This document shows, piece after piece, positions 8,701 through 18,626 of a DNA stretch of 64,000 bases. The notes beneath the pieces are model-generated. The model was given only the letters and a program-made list of their open reading frames with translations. It was not told the origin of the DNA and searched no databases. Where the stretch lies: assembly GCF_007558825.1 (NCBI RefSeq), contig NZ_VLTK01000006.1:233036-297035 (forward strand). Direction: 5' to 3'. How positions within the stretch are numbered: position 1 is the first letter of the stretch; the number at the start of each line of letters is the position of its first letter. The position numbers and the translations under genes are program-made. Origin of the DNA: Brevibacterium aurantiacum. Its GTDB lineage: Bacteria > Actinomycetota > Actinomycetes > Actinomycetales > Brevibacteriaceae.

Positions 8701-11463
8701 ATGGCCACATATTCCAGTTCGCTGCGCTCGGGCCTGCCCAGAGTTGAGGGCGGTGATCCGTGGCCACCTGAAGGTGTCATCGGTGAGCCGCTCGAGCCGG
8801 GCGCCTCAGTTGTGTCGGAAGAGTCCTTCGAGCCGGAAGATTCGGCTGCCCCGAACGAATCCGTCGAGCCGGATTCCACTGATGCCAGCGCCGAGGTGGA
8901 TAGCTCGGTAGACGCGGGTGAACCCGCAGTCGCCGAGCAGGCGGTTGAGACCGAAGAGCCCGCCGAGGATTCCGGCTCAGTCGGGACCGGTGCGGCCGTT
9001 GGAACTGGTGCTGCCGTTGGCGCGGCTGGTGTCGCGGCGGGTGCAGCTGCTGGTACGGCCGCCGTTGCCTCCGATTCGAATCCGGAAGCGGATTCAGTTG
9101 ATGACTCGGAGGCTGAAGAAGGCCCAGGATCTCTTGAGGGCTCAGCGCCCGTTGAGACGCTGGAGCAGCCGTCTGAGTCGTCCGAATCTGTCGCCGAGGC
9201 GAGCCGTGAGGTTCCGCTGCGTCGTGGTCTGCCCCGCGTCGAAGGCGGCGATCCGTGGCCGCCGGAAGGCCTCGCACCTGCCGGTGTGAAGGCTCCGTCC
9301 AGCGGCTCGGCTGCTTCTGCCTCTGCAGACTCTGTCTCCGGGCAGGTACCAGTCGCTTCGGATGCCGAGAGCGAACCGGAATCTCAGTCCGACTCTGAGT
9401 CCTCTGCTGCTCCGGCCGCCGCTGTCGCGACCGCGGGTGCAGGAGCAGCTGTCGGCACAGCCGCAGTGGCATCAGGCTCCGGCGCTCAGGACGCAGCCGC
9501 GTCGGATGAACCTGCTGCAGCTGAGCCTGCGCCGATTGAGTCCGCACCTGCTGAGTCCGCAGCGACCGAGTCCGCAGGGACTGAGCCTGCACCTGCTGGC
9601 GAAGTTCCTCTGCGTCGGGGACTGCCTCGCGTTTCCGGGGGAGATCCGTGGCCACCAGAAGGTCTGGCTCCGGCTGGTGCGAAAGCCTCCTCGGCCACAT
9701 CTGCATCCTCATCGGCGCCGGCAGCTGCGGCTGCTCCGGCCGCCGAAACCTCAAGCGCATCGACAGATCAAGAAGCTCCAACTGCAGGTGAACAGCCTGC
9801 TGAGGCGGACAAGTCGTCGGCGGTTCCAGCCGCTGCAGCAACTGCCGGTGTCGCCGGTGCTGCTGTCGGCGCTGGTGCGGCGGTTGCCGCGTCCGGGAAG
9901 AAGTCCTCCGGCGAACTCAGTGACACACCACTTCGCCGCGGATTGCCGCGAGTCGCCGGTGGCGACCCATGGCCGCCCGAGGGCTTTGCTCCAGCGAGTG
10001 CAGGTGCCACCTCTGCGTCGACTTCTGCCTCGACTTCTTCCTCGACCAGCGCGGACGCTTCAAGCGCAGACCCGGCCGACAGCTCGTCGACCGGCGCCGC
10101 TTCGACGCCTGCTGCTAAAGACGCGGACTCTGCTGCCCAGGCTGAGGAGCCAGCAGCGGACTCGTCTGCACAGGCAAGCACTTCCGCACAGGCGGATTCC
10201 TCCGCACAGGCGGATTCCGACTCCTCTTCGGCGGCTCCGGCCGCCGCCGCGGCCGTCGGTGCAGGTGCGGCCGGTGCCGTGGCGGCGTCGTCGAGCTCGG
10301 ACGAGAAGCCAGCAGCCACCTCGGCGGACGACAAGCCTTCCCGATCCGGACTGCCGAAGTCCACAGGACCGGCGCAGCGGAAGCCGATGGCCAAGCCTGC
10401 TGCTAAGGCCACGGACAAGCCGACTGCGAAGCCAGTAGCCAAGCCGGCAGCCAAGCCGGCAGCCAAGCCTGCCGCGAAGTCGAGCTCCGCACCGGCGAAA
10501 TCGGCCTCTGCCCCGAGCCCGGCCGCAGCCAAGCCTTCTGCCGCGAAGAAGAAGGAACCGACGATGATCGGTTCGAAATCCGTGGGTCAGTGGGCGAAGC
10601 TCGGTGGCCTCGGACTCGGCGGACTCATCGTGGCTGCAGGGATCATCATCCTCGCGGCTCGGGGAGTTACGACTCTGCCCGGTGTGCCCGAGTTCCTCGA
10701 ACGCTACCCGGGCGAATACCACCTGCCCGAGTTCGTCGACCCAGGGTTCCCGGCGTGGGCACGCTGGACGCACTTCCTCAACATCTTCTTCATCGTGCTC
10801 ATCATCCGTTCGGGTCTGCAGGTGCGTCACCAGCAGAAACCGCCGGCCTTCTACACCCCGAAGAAGGGTGGCAAGAAGGTCAGCATCAACCTGTGGCTGC
10901 ACACGAGCCTGGACTTGCTGTGGTTGGCAAACGGTGTTGTCTTCGTCGTCCTGCTGTTCATCTCCGGACACTGGGCGCGGATCGTGCCGACCAGCTGGGA
11001 AGTCTTCCCGAATGCTGTATCCGCGATGCTGCAGTACATGACTCTCGAGTGGCCCGCTGAGAACGCGTGGGTCAACTACAACTCGCTCCAGCAGCTCATG
11101 TACTTCATCGTGATCTTCATCGCGGCTCCCCTGGCTGCGATCACCGGCGTGCGGATGAGCGAATGGTGGCCGAAGGACGCCACCAAGCTCAACAAGTTCT
11201 ACCCTGCACCACTGGCTCGTGCGATCCACTTCCCGACGATGATCTTCTTCGTCGTGTTCGTCCTCATCCACGTGTTCCTCGTGTTCACGACGGGGATCCT
11301 ACAGAATCTCAACCACATGTTCGCAGGCACCCACGCGGATAACTGGGTCGGATTCATCTGGTTCGTGGTCTCGCTGGCAGTCGTCGTCGGTGGTTGGTTC
11401 GCCGCCAGACCGATGCTGCTGGCACCGATCGCGAATATGTTCGGCCGGGTGTCCAGCCGGTAG
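8701..11463 (+). CDS. Repeat-arm membrane cytochrome b-like protein linked to etfBA
   Basis: A 920-residue protein in two parts. The first ~600 residues are Ala/Ser/Glu-rich and carry four copies of an RGLPRV-x-GGDPWPPEG motif starting near residues 8, 172, 303 and 410, with a degenerate fifth (RSGLPKS) near 547. Each is followed by an acidic Ser/Glu-rich stretch and an Ala/Gly/Val run, so the unit repeats as a whole. A Lys/Ala/Pro tract (KPAAKPAAKPAAK) leads to a membrane domain (about 630-918) with five or six helices and helix-borne histidines in WTHFLN, LWLHTSLDLLW, AIHFPTM and LIHVFL, a pattern like cytochrome b561/formate-dehydrogenase gamma families. One base separates it from etfA, suggesting an electron route between ETF and the membrane. 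The heme assignment is an inference. I do not recognise the repeat arm. Confidence 0.75.
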   Translation: MATYSSSLRSGLPRVEGGDPWPPEGVIGEPLEPGASVVSEESFEPEDSAAPNESVEPDSTDASAEVDSSVDAGEPAVAEQAVETEEPAEDSGSVGTGAAVGTGAAVGAAGVAAGAAAGTAAVASDSNPEADSVDDSEAEEGPGSLEGSAPVETLEQPSESSESVAEASREVPLRRGLPRVEGGDPWPPEGLAPAGVKAPSSGSAASASADSVSGQVPVASDAESEPESQSDSESSAAPAAAVATAGAGAAVGTAAVASGSGAQDAAASDEPAAAEPAPIESAPAESAATESAGTEPAPAGEVPLRRGLPRVSGGDPWPPEGLAPAGAKASSATSASSSAPAAAAAPAAETSSASTDQEAPTAGEQPAEADKSSAVPAAAATAGVAGAAVGAGAAVAASGKKSSGELSDTPLRRGLPRVAGGDPWPPEGFAPASAGATSASTSASTSSSTSADASSADPADSSSTGAASTPAAKDADSAAQAEEPAADSSAQASTSAQADSSAQADSDSSSAAPAAAAAVGAGAAGAVAASSSSDEKPAATSADDKPSRSGLPKSTGPAQRKPMAKPAAKATDKPTAKPVAKPAAKPAAKPAAKSSSAPAKSASAPSPAAAKPSAAKKKEPTMIGSKSVGQWAKLGGLGLGGLIVAAGIIILAARGVTTLPGVPEFLERYPGEYHLPEFVDPGFPAWARWTHFLNIFFIVLIIRSGLQVRHQQKPPAFYTPKKGGKKVSINLWLHTSLDLLWLANGVVFVVLLFISGHWARIVPTSWEVFPNAVSAMLQYMTLEWPAENAWVNYNSLQQLMYFIVIFIAAPLAAITGVRMSEWWPKDATKLNKFYPAPLARAIHFPTMIFFVVFVLIHVFLVFTTGILQNLNHMFAGTHADNWVGFIWFVVSLAVVVGGWFAARPMLLAPIANMFGRVSSR
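8722..10350 (+). repeat. Four-copy RGLPRV..GGDPWPPEG protein repeat in the cytochrome arm
   Basis: Core motif copies lie at 8722-8775, 9214-9285, 9607-9675 and 9928-9990, with a degenerate copy near 10339-10350. Copies 2-4 share PLRRGLPRV-[EAS]-GGDPWPPEG-[LF]-APA; copy 1 is SLRSGLPRVEGGDPWPPEG. Unit spacing is 490, 390 and 324 bases, and each unit contains an Ala/Gly-rich run. Nucleotide identity between motif copies is only moderate (many synonymous changes), which points to older duplication with selection on the peptide. Confidence 0.9.
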
Positions 11464-11575
11464 CGAAGCTGGCTCCGGCGGACTGGCTCCGGTGGCGCAA
11501 TCCGGCGGATTGTTCCGGCGGCGCAATCTGGTATCGGGTCGCGCGCCACGCGGGCAGGAAAACGCGGCATAGGCG

Positions 11576-11615
11576 AAGGCCCTGCGGGACGATCATGTCC
11601 CGCAGGGCCTTTTTC
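11576..11615 (+). terminator. Rho-independent terminator after the etf operon
   Basis: A perfect 15-bp stem, AAGGCCCTGCGGGAC and GTCCCGCAGGGCCTT, with a six-base loop (GATCAT) and a short T run ending TTTTTC. It lies 112 bases after the cytochrome-like gene and should end the etfB-etfA-cytochrome transcript. Confidence 0.9.
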
Positions 11616-11639
11616 GCGCCCTATGGCACGGCCTTGGTG

Positions 11640-11701
11640 CAACGGTTGGTAAGTTCGTGTCGATCAAGACCGATTTTTCGAAGCGAACTTACCAACCGTT
11701 G
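11640..11701. repeat. 60-bp palindromic element, copy A
   Basis: Perfect 18-bp inverted arms CAACGGTTGGTAAGTTCG and CGAACTTACCAACCGTTG enclose a 26-base centre. Its reverse complement aligns without gaps, by eye about 42 of 60 positions, with the element at 44971-45030. Both copies are in gaps between convergent genes. Function unknown; a bidirectional terminator, a dispersed repeat or a paired repressor site are possible. Confidence 0.8.
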
Positions 11702-11810
11702 GCGCGCGGCGGCTGGCGCGGGTGCGAGGCAGTTGGCGGCAGGGGTGTTGGCGCGGGCGCGGGGTGGTTGGCGGCGGCTCCCTTGGGGTCAGGGCTTCGG
11801 CGCTGACGCT

Positions 11811-11910
11811 CGAGCGCCAGCGCAACTCAGCGCAACTCAGCGCAACTCTGCGCAACTCAGCGCAACCGCTCGAGCCGCAGCGCAACTCTGCGCAACTCAG
11901 CGCAGGGCGG
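11811..11910. repeat. Decamer tandem array at the 3' end of the GntR gene
   Basis: About ten consecutive 10-bp units in strict register, core CGCAACTCAG or CGCAACTCTG, interrupted twice by a GCTCGAG-containing unit, giving a higher-order duplication. On the minus strand the array starts with the last codons and TGA stop of the GntR gene and continues downstream, so unit gain or loss would alter the region after the stop. Confidence 0.85.
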
Positions 11911-12559
11911 CGCGCAGGGTTTTGTCGAACTCGCGGACGTGCTCGGCGGCGTGGGCTTCGACGGCCGACTCCTTGCCCTCGAGGATCGCTTCGAGCAGAT
12001 CGATGTGCTCGCGGATGTGGGTGATGAGGTCGGGGATGCGGGGGATGACCAGGCACCAGATCCGAGTCGCCAGGTCATCGAGGCGCACCAGAGTCTCCAT
12101 GAGATGCGGATTGTCCACCGAGGAATAGATGAGGCGGTGAACCTCGAGGTCGCGCTCCATGAGGGCCCGCGGAGCGTCGGTCTCTTTGAGCGCCCGTAGG
12201 TCAGCGATCGTGGCTTCGAACTCGCGACGGCGTTCAGAGGTGAGGTTGAGGGCGGCCTTGCGGGCGGCGATGGGTTCGAGGACCTCGCGCATCTCGGAGA
12301 TCGTCGACAGGTCCTTGAGGTCGACATTGCTCGCGAAGGTTCCGCGTCTGGAGTAGGAGACGACGAGATGGTCGCTCTCCAGACGCTTGAGCGCTTCCCT
12401 GATCGGGGTTCGTCCGACCTCGAGCTCTGCGCTCAGGGCAGCCTCGTTGATGGGGTCACCCGGGGCGATGTCGAGCATGATGAGGCGGTGCCGAAGGATC
12501 TCATAGGCGCGTTCGGCCAGGGAAACCTTCGGTGAGCTCACGGTAGCCGACGACGACAT
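11897..12559 (-). CDS. GntR family regulator (FCD domain)
   Basis: A 220-residue regulator. The N-terminal winged helix-turn-helix has [20 protein letters not shown] followed by KRLESDHLV, typical of the FadR subfamily. The C-terminal all-helical FCD domain keeps metal-ligand-type residues in DLEVHRLIY and [10 protein letters not shown]. The ATG at 12559 is chosen because AGGAG sits seven bases before it; two upstream in-frame ATGs lack this. It is divergent, 106 bases apart, from glyA and the sarcosine oxidase operon, which it most likely controls (inference). Its stop lies inside the decamer array. Confidence 0.88.
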   Translation of the reverse strand: MSSSATVSSPKVSLAERAYEILRHRLIMLDIAPGDPINEAALSAELEVGRTPIREALKRLESDHLVVSYSRRGTFASNVDLKDLSTISEMREVLEPIAARKAALNLTSERRREFEATIADLRALKETDAPRALMERDLEVHRLIYSSVDNPHLMETLVRLDDLATRIWCLVIPRIPDLITHIREHIDLLEAILEGKESAVEAHAAEHVREFDKTLRAALR

Positions 12560-12636
12560 TATCAATCTCCTGAAATCACCCATTGCACTTTCGTGTTTTC
12601 TCGTCATAGGCTACAGGAACGCATCTGATATATTAG

Positions 12637-12647
12637 TTGACGATCAA
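12637..12647. promoter_or_regulatory. Possible GntR operator in the gntR-glyA gap
   Basis: TTGA-CGA-TCAA is a small inverted repeat about 20 bases before the glyA start, next to an AT-rich ATATATTAG stretch. Short spaced palindromes of this kind are usual for FCD-type GntR proteins. The arms are only four bases, so this is tentative. Confidence 0.3.
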
Positions 12648-12665
12648 ATGGTCGAAGGAGATCAC

Positions 12666-14087
12666 ATGACAGAACAGCTCGTCGAGCCTCTCGAGTCGCC
12701 CACCCAGTCGCAGGCGCAGCCGTCTGCTCAGTCGCTCGTGCCCTCGTCCGTGGACTTCTCCAGCCGGGAGCCGGTCGAACTGAGCACCCCCCTCGGGCAA
12801 CTCGACCCCGAGATCGCCGGACTCATCGATGCCGAGCTCGCTCGTCAGCGCGAGGGGCTCGAGATGATCGCCTCGGAGAACCACACCGCCTCCGCCGTCA
12901 TGGCCGCGCAGGGATCGGTGTTGACCAACAAATACGCAGAGGGCTACCCCGGGCGTCGCTACTACGGTGGCTGCGAGCACGTCGACGAGGTCGAGCGCCT
13001 CGCAATCGCCCGTGTCAAGTCACTCTTCGACGCCGAATTCGCCAACGTGCAGCCCCACTCCGGCGCTCAGGCCAACGCCTCTGTCATGCACGCACTCATC
13101 CGGCCAGGCGACACCGTGCTCGGTCTCGACCTCGCCGCCGGCGGGCATCTCACCCACGGCATGAAGATCAACTTCTCCGGTCGTCTCTACAACATCGCCG
13201 CCTACGGTGTGCGCGAGGACACCAACTGCATCGATATGGCCGAGGTCGATCGCCTCGCCCAGGAACACCAGCCCAAACTGATCGTCGCCGGCTGGTCGGC
13301 CTACTCCCGCCAGCTCGACTTCGCCGAATTCCGCCGCATCGCCGATTCCGTCGGTGCCTACCTCATGGTCGACATGGCTCACTTCGCCGGGCTCGTCGCG
13401 GCAGGGCTGCACCCCTCTCCGGTCCCACATGCCCACGTCGTGACCTCGACGACGCACAAGACCCTCGGCGGTCCTCGCGGCGGGATCATCCTCACCAACG
13501 ACGCCGACATCGCGAAGAAGGTCAACTCCGCAGTCTTCCCCGGTCAGCAGGGTGGGCCGCTTGAGCACGTCATCGCAGGCAAGGCCGTGGCCTTCGGTCT
13601 CGCTGCCTCCGAGACCTTCGTCGAGAAGCAGCAGCGGACTTTGACCGGTGCCGCGGAACTCGCTCGACGCCTCGGCGAATCCGATGTTGCCGACCTCGGG
13701 ATCACCGTCCTCACCGGCGGTACCGACGTCCACCTCGTCCTCGTCGACCTGCGCAACTCCGTCCTCGACGGTGGACAGGCCGAAGACCTGCTCGCCTCGA
13801 TCGGCATCACCGTCAACCGCAATGCCGTGCCGAACGATCCGCGTCCGCCGATGGTCACCTCCGGCCTGCGGATCGGCACCCCGGCCCTGGCCAGCCGTGG
13901 GTTCGGTTCCGCCGCCTTCGCCGAGGTGGCCGACATCATCGCCGAGGTGCTCAAGGCCGGTGCTGCCGAGGCTGGTGCCGAGTCCGGTGCCGAACCGCAG
14001 GTCATCGCCGAGCTCAGCGACCGTGTGTCGGCTCTGGCGACCGCCCACCCGCTCTACCCCACCATGAACGAAATCGGAGCACGCTGA
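12666..14087 (+). CDS. glyA: Serine hydroxymethyltransferase
   Basis: A 473-residue PLP enzyme that interconverts serine and glycine with tetrahydrofolate and methylene-THF. The PLP lysine is in [14 protein letters not shown] at residue 265, and [19 protein letters not shown], the PLP ring contact region, is intact. It carries about 40 extra Gln/Ser/Pro-rich N-terminal residues compared with housekeeping GlyA. The ATG at 12666 follows GAAGGAG; an upstream ATG at 12648 lacks a site. Its stop overlaps soxB as TGATG. Here it likely condenses sarcosine-derived glycine and methylene-THF into serine. Confidence 0.95.
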   Translation: MTEQLVEPLESPTQSQAQPSAQSLVPSSVDFSSREPVELSTPLGQLDPEIAGLIDAELARQREGLEMIASENHTASAVMAAQGSVLTNKYAEGYPGRRYYGGCEHVDEVERLAIARVKSLFDAEFANVQPHSGAQANASVMHALIRPGDTVLGLDLAAGGHLTHGMKINFSGRLYNIAAYGVREDTNCIDMAEVDRLAQEHQPKLIVAGWSAYSRQLDFAEFRRIADSVGAYLMVDMAHFAGLVAAGLHPSPVPHAHVVTSTTHKTLGGPRGGIILTNDADIAKKVNSAVFPGQQGGPLEHVIAGKAVAFGLAASETFVEKQQRTLTGAAELARRLGESDVADLGITVLTGGTDVHLVLVDLRNSVLDGGQAEDLLASIGITVNRNAVPNDPRPPMVTSGLRIGTPALASRGFGSAAFAEVADIIAEVLKAGAAEAGAESGAEPQVIAELSDRVSALATAHPLYPTMNEIGAR

Positions 14088-15304
14088 TGGCTGATCAACT
14101 CCCCGAACACCCCGACTTCCTGTGGCGCAACCCGGAACCGAAGAAGTCCTACGAGGCCGTCATCATCGGCGGCGGCGGGCACGGTCTGGCCACTGCCTAC
14201 TACCTGGCCAAGAATCACGGCATGACCAACATCGCCATCCTCGAACGTGGTTGGCTGGCCGGCGGCAATATGGCCCGCAACACGACCATCATCCGCTCGA
14301 ACTACCTGTGGGACGAGTCCGCAGCCATGTACGAGAAGTCGCTCAAACTCTGGGAACAGCTGCCGGAAGAGCTCGACTACGACTTCCTCTTCTCCCAGCG
14401 TGGAGTCCTCAACCTCGCCCACACCCTGCAAGACGTGCGTGAATCCCAGCGACGGGTGAATGCGAACGCACTCAACGGAGTCGATGCCGAGTGGCTCGAC
14501 CCTCAGCAGGTCAAGGAAGTCTGCCCGATCATCAACATCGGCGACGACCTGCGCTACCCGGTGATGGGCGCGACCTATCAGCCGCGCGCCGGCATCGCCA
14601 AGCACGATCACGTTGCTTGGGCATTCGCCCGCAAGTGCGATGAGATGGGCGTCGATATCATCCAGAACTGCGAGGTCACCGGGATCGAGCGCATCGGCGA
14701 CAAGGTCGTCGGTGTCGAGACCACCCGCGGCCACATCGCCACCGAGAAGGTCGCCATGTGCGTGGCCGGAGATTCCTCGGTGCTCGCCGACATGGCCGGC
14801 ATCCGTCTGCCGATCCAGTCCCACCCGCTGCAGGCGCTCGTGTCCGAACTCTTCGAACCCGTGCACCCGACCGTGGTCATGTCCAACCATGTCCACGTCT
14901 ACGTCTCCCAGGCGCACAAAGGCGAACTCGTCATGGGTGCCGGGGTTGATTCCTACAACGGCTATGGCCAACGAGGCGGCTTCCACGTCATCGAAGAGCA
15001 GCTGGCCGCCGCTGTCGAACTGTTCCCGATCTTCGCCCGAGCCCATGTGCTGCGCACCTGGGGCGGCATCGTCGACGTCACTCTCGACGCCTCGCCGATC
15101 GTGTCGAAGACCGAGGTTCAGGGCCTCTACGCCAACTGCGGCTGGGGCACCGGCGGCTTCAAGGGCACGCCCGCCGCCGGGCTCACCTTCGCGCACACGA
15201 TCGCCAATGACGAACCCCACCCGCTCAACGCCCCCTACGCCCTCGACCGGTTCGAAACCGGCCACCTCATCGACGAGCACGGCGCTGCAGCCGTGGCGCA
15301 CTGA
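14087..15304 (+). CDS. soxB: Sarcosine oxidase beta subunit
   Basis: The 405-residue flavin subunit of heterotetrameric sarcosine oxidase. It has an N-terminal Rossmann motif GGGGHG (residues 28-33) for FAD and [25 protein letters not shown] at 172-176 includes His173, the position reported as the covalent FMN attachment in corynebacterial enzyme, which also fits here. The subunit oxidises the N-methyl group of sarcosine. It overlaps glyA at the start and is followed 26 bases later by soxD, giving the standard soxBDAG order. Confidence 0.96.
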   Translation: MADQLPEHPDFLWRNPEPKKSYEAVIIGGGGHGLATAYYLAKNHGMTNIAILERGWLAGGNMARNTTIIRSNYLWDESAAMYEKSLKLWEQLPEELDYDFLFSQRGVLNLAHTLQDVRESQRRVNANALNGVDAEWLDPQQVKEVCPIINIGDDLRYPVMGATYQPRAGIAKHDHVAWAFARKCDEMGVDIIQNCEVTGIERIGDKVVGVETTRGHIATEKVAMCVAGDSSVLADMAGIRLPIQSHPLQALVSELFEPVHPTVVMSNHVHVYVSQAHKGELVMGAGVDSYNGYGQRGGFHVIEEQLAAAVELFPIFARAHVLRTWGGIVDVTLDASPIVSKTEVQGLYANCGWGTGGFKGTPAAGLTFAHTIANDEPHPLNAPYALDRFETGHLIDEHGAAAVAH

Positions 15305-15330
15305 GCGAATACGAGACAGAAGGACCTGCC

Positions 15331-15693
15331 ATGCTTCTCATCAGCTGCCCGTACTGCGGGCCACGCGACGAAACCGAGTTCCACTACGGCGGCCAGGCAC
15401 ACGTCGCCTACCCGGCCGACCCCCACGCGCTCAGCGACAAAGAGTGGGCCGAATTCCTCTTCTACCGCGACAACGACCGCGGTGCCTACGCCGAACGGTG
15501 GAGTCACAGCCTCGGGTGCCGCAAATGGTTCAACGCCATCCGCGACACCGTGACCTATGACTTCAAAGCCATCTACCCCATGGGCGAGGCCCGTCCTACG
15601 ACTGCGGACCCTGCGACGAAGCAGCCGGCGACCGCGGAACCGACTCCAGCACAACCGGCACCGACTCCAGCAGAAGGCGAGGGTGCACGATGA
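15331..15693 (+). CDS. soxD: Sarcosine oxidase delta subunit
   Basis: A 120-residue subunit that binds a structural zinc: CPYCG (Cys6, Cys9) plus SHSLGC (His59, Cys63) form the site. The core ends near residue 85. About 35 further residues are Pro/Ala/Thr-rich ([16 protein letters not shown]) and are probably disordered; typical SoxD proteins are around 90-100 residues. It overlaps soxA as ATGA. Confidence 0.94.
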   Translation: MLLISCPYCGPRDETEFHYGGQAHVAYPADPHALSDKEWAEFLFYRDNDRGAYAERWSHSLGCRKWFNAIRDTVTYDFKAIYPMGEARPTTADPATKQPATAEPTPAQPAPTPAEGEGAR

Positions 15694-18626
15694 CCACCGC
15701 AGAAACGAACTCCCGCCTCGAGAACGCGAACGGCATCGACCGAACGCGTCCCATCCGCTTCAGAGTCGACGGCCGGCAGTACTCGGGTTTCGCCGGTGAC
15801 ACGATCGCCAGCGCCCTCATCGCCGCCGGACGCATCGACTGCGGCAACTCGACCTACCTGGGCCGGGCCCGTGGCATCCTCGGCGCCGGAATCGAGGAGT
15901 CGAACGCCCTCGTCCGAGTCAAGGGACGCATCCCCGGCGACGTCAGCGAATCCATGCTGCCCGCCACCCGTGTGCCCATCACCGAAGGACTCGAGGCCGA
16001 CTACCTCGCCGGACTCGGAATCCTCGACCCGGGCCAGGACGAGCTCGTCTACGAACACAAGCATGTCCACACCGATGTGCTCATCATCGGCGCCGGACCC
16101 GCCGGACTCGCCGCCGCCCGTGAGGCTGGAAAGTCGGGAGCCAGAACGCTGCTGCTCGACGACAGGTCCGCTCCCGGAGGGTCACTGCTGTCGAGTTCGG
16201 CCGACAGCGTCGACGGCATGCCCGCCGCCAAGTGGATCGAGTCCACCGTGGCTTCCTTCGCCGAGGCGGAGGAGCTCACCTACCGAGGAAACACAACGGT
16301 GTTCGGCAGCTATGACTCGAACTACTTCGTCGCGCTCGAGGACCGCACGCTCGACCTCGTCGAAAGCGGGGGATCGGGTGCACAGGAGCGCGGCACTTCC
16401 CGCCCGGGCACCCGCCAGCAGGTCTGGCACATCCGGGCCCAGCAGGTCGTGCTGGCCACCGGAGCCCATGAACGCCCGATCGTCTTCGCCAACAACGACC
16501 GTCCGGGCATCATGCTCGCCTCGGCCGTGCGCACCTACCTCAATCGCTACGGCGTCGCGGCAGGACAGTCCGTCGCGATCGCTGCGACGAACGACTCGGC
16601 ATACGAACTGCTCGCCGATCTGCACACGGCAGGCATCGAGGTGCCCGCGGTCATCGACTCGCGGACAACCGCCTCGGCGATGGCAGAGTACGTTGCCCGG
16701 GAAACCGGAACTCGGCTCATCCTCGGGTCCGCGGTCAGCGACACTGCAGGTGAGGGACCTGCCGGGCGCGTCAGCGCGATAAGTGTCTCCGGTCTCGACG
16801 AAGACGGTGTGGCCATCGGTGACCCTGAGATCATCGATGTGGACCTGCTGGCCGTGGCCGGCGGATTCTCCCCTGTCATCCATCTGCACGGACAGCGCAA
16901 GGGGCCAATCGCCTGGCGACCCGACATCGCTGCCTTCGTTCCGACAGCACCCGTGCGCGACCAGTTCACCGTCGGTGCGCTCACCGGCGACTACTCGCTC
17001 GAATCGGCCCTCAGGCAAGGTTCGGAGGCTGGTCATGAGGCTGCCAAGCGCACGGGGTTCTCCGCTGCCCTGAGCGTTCCGAGAGCGGCGTCGGTGCCCT
17101 TTGCCGAGGCCCGCCCACTGTGGTTGGTCACCTCGGCCAGCGCCGATCACGCCGAGCTGACCACGCATTTCATCGACTTCCAGCGTGACCAGTCCGTTGC
17201 CGATGTGCAGCGGGCGATGAACGCAGGCATGCGCTCGGTCGAGCACATCAAGCGCTACACCTCGATCTCGACGGCCAATGATCAGGGCAAGACGAGCGCG
17301 GTCAACGCCATCGGTGCCATCGCGCAGGTGCTGGGCGAGTCCGACCTGGGCTCGGTCGGCCACACGACCTTCCGTGCGCCCTTCGCGCCCGTGCCGTTCG
17401 CGGCGTTGGCCGGCAGGCGCAAGGGCGAGCTCTTCGACCCGGCGCGGGTCACCTCGATCCACCCCTGGCACATCGCCCACGGTGCCGAATTCGAAGACGT
17501 CGGTCAGTGGAAGCGGCCCTGGTACTACCCGGCCGACGGGGAGGACATGGACGCGGCGGTGCTGCGCGAATGCAAGGCCGTTCGCGAATCGGTCGGTTTC
17601 CAGGATGCCTCAACCTTGGGAAAGATCGAGATCCGCGGCACCGACGCCGGCAAGTTCCTCGGCCAGATCTACACCAACGGCTTCGCCAAGCTCAAGGTCG
17701 GCAAGGGCCGCTACGGACTCATGTGCAAACCCGACGGAATGGTCTTCGACGACGGGGTGACCCTGCGTGTGGCGGAGGACCGCTACTACATGACCACGAC
17801 CACCGGTGGAGCAGCGACCGTACTGGAATGGCTCGAGGAATGGCACCAGACCGAATGGCCCGAACTCGACGTCGTCTTCACCTCGGTGACCGAGGAATGG
17901 TCGACCGTCGCGGTCGCCGGACCGAAGTCCCGCGAGGTCATCGCCAAACTCGCTCCGAATCTGGACGTGTCCAACGAGGCCTTCGAATTCATGGGCTTCA
18001 GGGAGACCACCCTGGCCAACGGGATCCCGGCTCGCATCTGCCGCATTTCGTTCTCCGGTGAGCTCGCCTTCGAGATCAACGTCGACACCTTCTACGGGCT
18101 CACCGTCTGGGAGGCCGTCGCCGAGGCGGGTGCAGAGTTCGGCATCACCCCCTACGGAACCGAGACCATGCACGTTCTCCGTGCCGAGAAGGGCTTCATC
18201 ATCGTCGGTCAGGACACCGACGGGACCGTCACCCCGCAGGACGCGGGCATGGACTGGATCGTCTCGAAGCTCAAGGACTTCATCGGCAAGCGCTCGTACT
18301 CGCGGATCGACACGTCACGTGAGGACCGCAAGCACCTCGTCGGAGTCCTCCCCGTCGACGGCACGACCCGTCTTGCCGAAGGTGCCCAGCTCATCACTTC
18401 GGGCACACCTCTGACCCCGGAGGCGGGCCCGGTCCCGATGATCGGACACGTCACCTCGTCCTATATCTCACCGAGCATGGACCGACCCTTCGGCCTTGCG
18501 CTCGTTGAGAACGGCCGGAACCGGATGGGTGAGATCGCCCAGTCTCCGGTCGGCGGCGAGCTTGTCGACGTCGAGATCACCTCACCCGTCTTCTACGATC
18601 CAGAAGGGAACCGCCGCGATGGCTGA
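15690..18626 (+). CDS. soxA: Sarcosine oxidase alpha subunit
   Basis: A 978-residue subunit. The N-terminal ferredoxin-like segment (about 15-105) contains [20 protein letters not shown]; a dinucleotide-binding domain follows with [14 protein letters not shown] at 134-147; the C-terminal half from about residue 580 is the aminomethyltransferase (GcvT)-like domain with [19 protein letters not shown], which takes formaldehyde equivalents onto tetrahydrofolate. Together the SoxBDAG complex converts sarcosine, O2 and THF to glycine, methylene-THF and H2O2. Start overlaps soxD; its stop lies inside the soxG start region. Confidence 0.96.
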   Translation: MTTAETNSRLENANGIDRTRPIRFRVDGRQYSGFAGDTIASALIAAGRIDCGNSTYLGRARGILGAGIEESNALVRVKGRIPGDVSESMLPATRVPITEGLEADYLAGLGILDPGQDELVYEHKHVHTDVLIIGAGPAGLAAAREAGKSGARTLLLDDRSAPGGSLLSSSADSVDGMPAAKWIESTVASFAEAEELTYRGNTTVFGSYDSNYFVALEDRTLDLVESGGSGAQERGTSRPGTRQQVWHIRAQQVVLATGAHERPIVFANNDRPGIMLASAVRTYLNRYGVAAGQSVAIAATNDSAYELLADLHTAGIEVPAVIDSRTTASAMAEYVARETGTRLILGSAVSDTAGEGPAGRVSAISVSGLDEDGVAIGDPEIIDVDLLAVAGGFSPVIHLHGQRKGPIAWRPDIAAFVPTAPVRDQFTVGALTGDYSLESALRQGSEAGHEAAKRTGFSAALSVPRAASVPFAEARPLWLVTSASADHAELTTHFIDFQRDQSVADVQRAMNAGMRSVEHIKRYTSISTANDQGKTSAVNAIGAIAQVLGESDLGSVGHTTFRAPFAPVPFAALAGRRKGELFDPARVTSIHPWHIAHGAEFEDVGQWKRPWYYPADGEDMDAAVLRECKAVRESVGFQDASTLGKIEIRGTDAGKFLGQIYTNGFAKLKVGKGRYGLMCKPDGMVFDDGVTLRVAEDRYYMTTTTGGAATVLEWLEEWHQTEWPELDVVFTSVTEEWSTVAVAGPKSREVIAKLAPNLDVSNEAFEFMGFRETTLANGIPARICRISFSGELAFEINVDTFYGLTVWEAVAEAGAEFGITPYGTETMHVLRAEKGFIIVGQDTDGTVTPQDAGMDWIVSKLKDFIGKRSYSRIDTSREDRKHLVGVLPVDGTTRLAEGAQLITSGTPLTPEAGPVPMIGHVTSSYISPSMDRPFGLALVENGRNRMGEIAQSPVGGELVDVEITSPVFYDPEGNRRDG

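Larger units (their letters stand above)
11464..11896. other. 433-bp convergent intergenic region
   Basis: Between the cytochrome-like gene (+) and the GntR gene (-). It contains, in order: a strong hairpin terminator (11576-11615), a 60-bp element with perfect 18-bp arms (11640-11701), a GC-rich stretch of GGCGCG/GGTTGGCG words, and a 10-bp-period tandem array that runs into the 3' end of the GntR gene. No credible gene is present. Confidence 0.75.

Noticed and set aside
10060..11271. A 403-codon minus-strand frame rich in Arg and Asp
   Set aside because: Antisense to the cytochrome-like gene; no ribosome site or domain.
11640..11701. Terminal inverted repeats of an insertion sequence
   Set aside because: The arms are only 26 bases apart, there is no transposase and no target duplication, and the partner copy has the same short span.
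11811..11910. CRISPR-like array
   Set aside because: The units are contiguous 10-mers without spacers and no cas genes are present.
16182..17480. A 432-codon minus-strand frame
   Set aside because: Antisense to soxA, which is intact.
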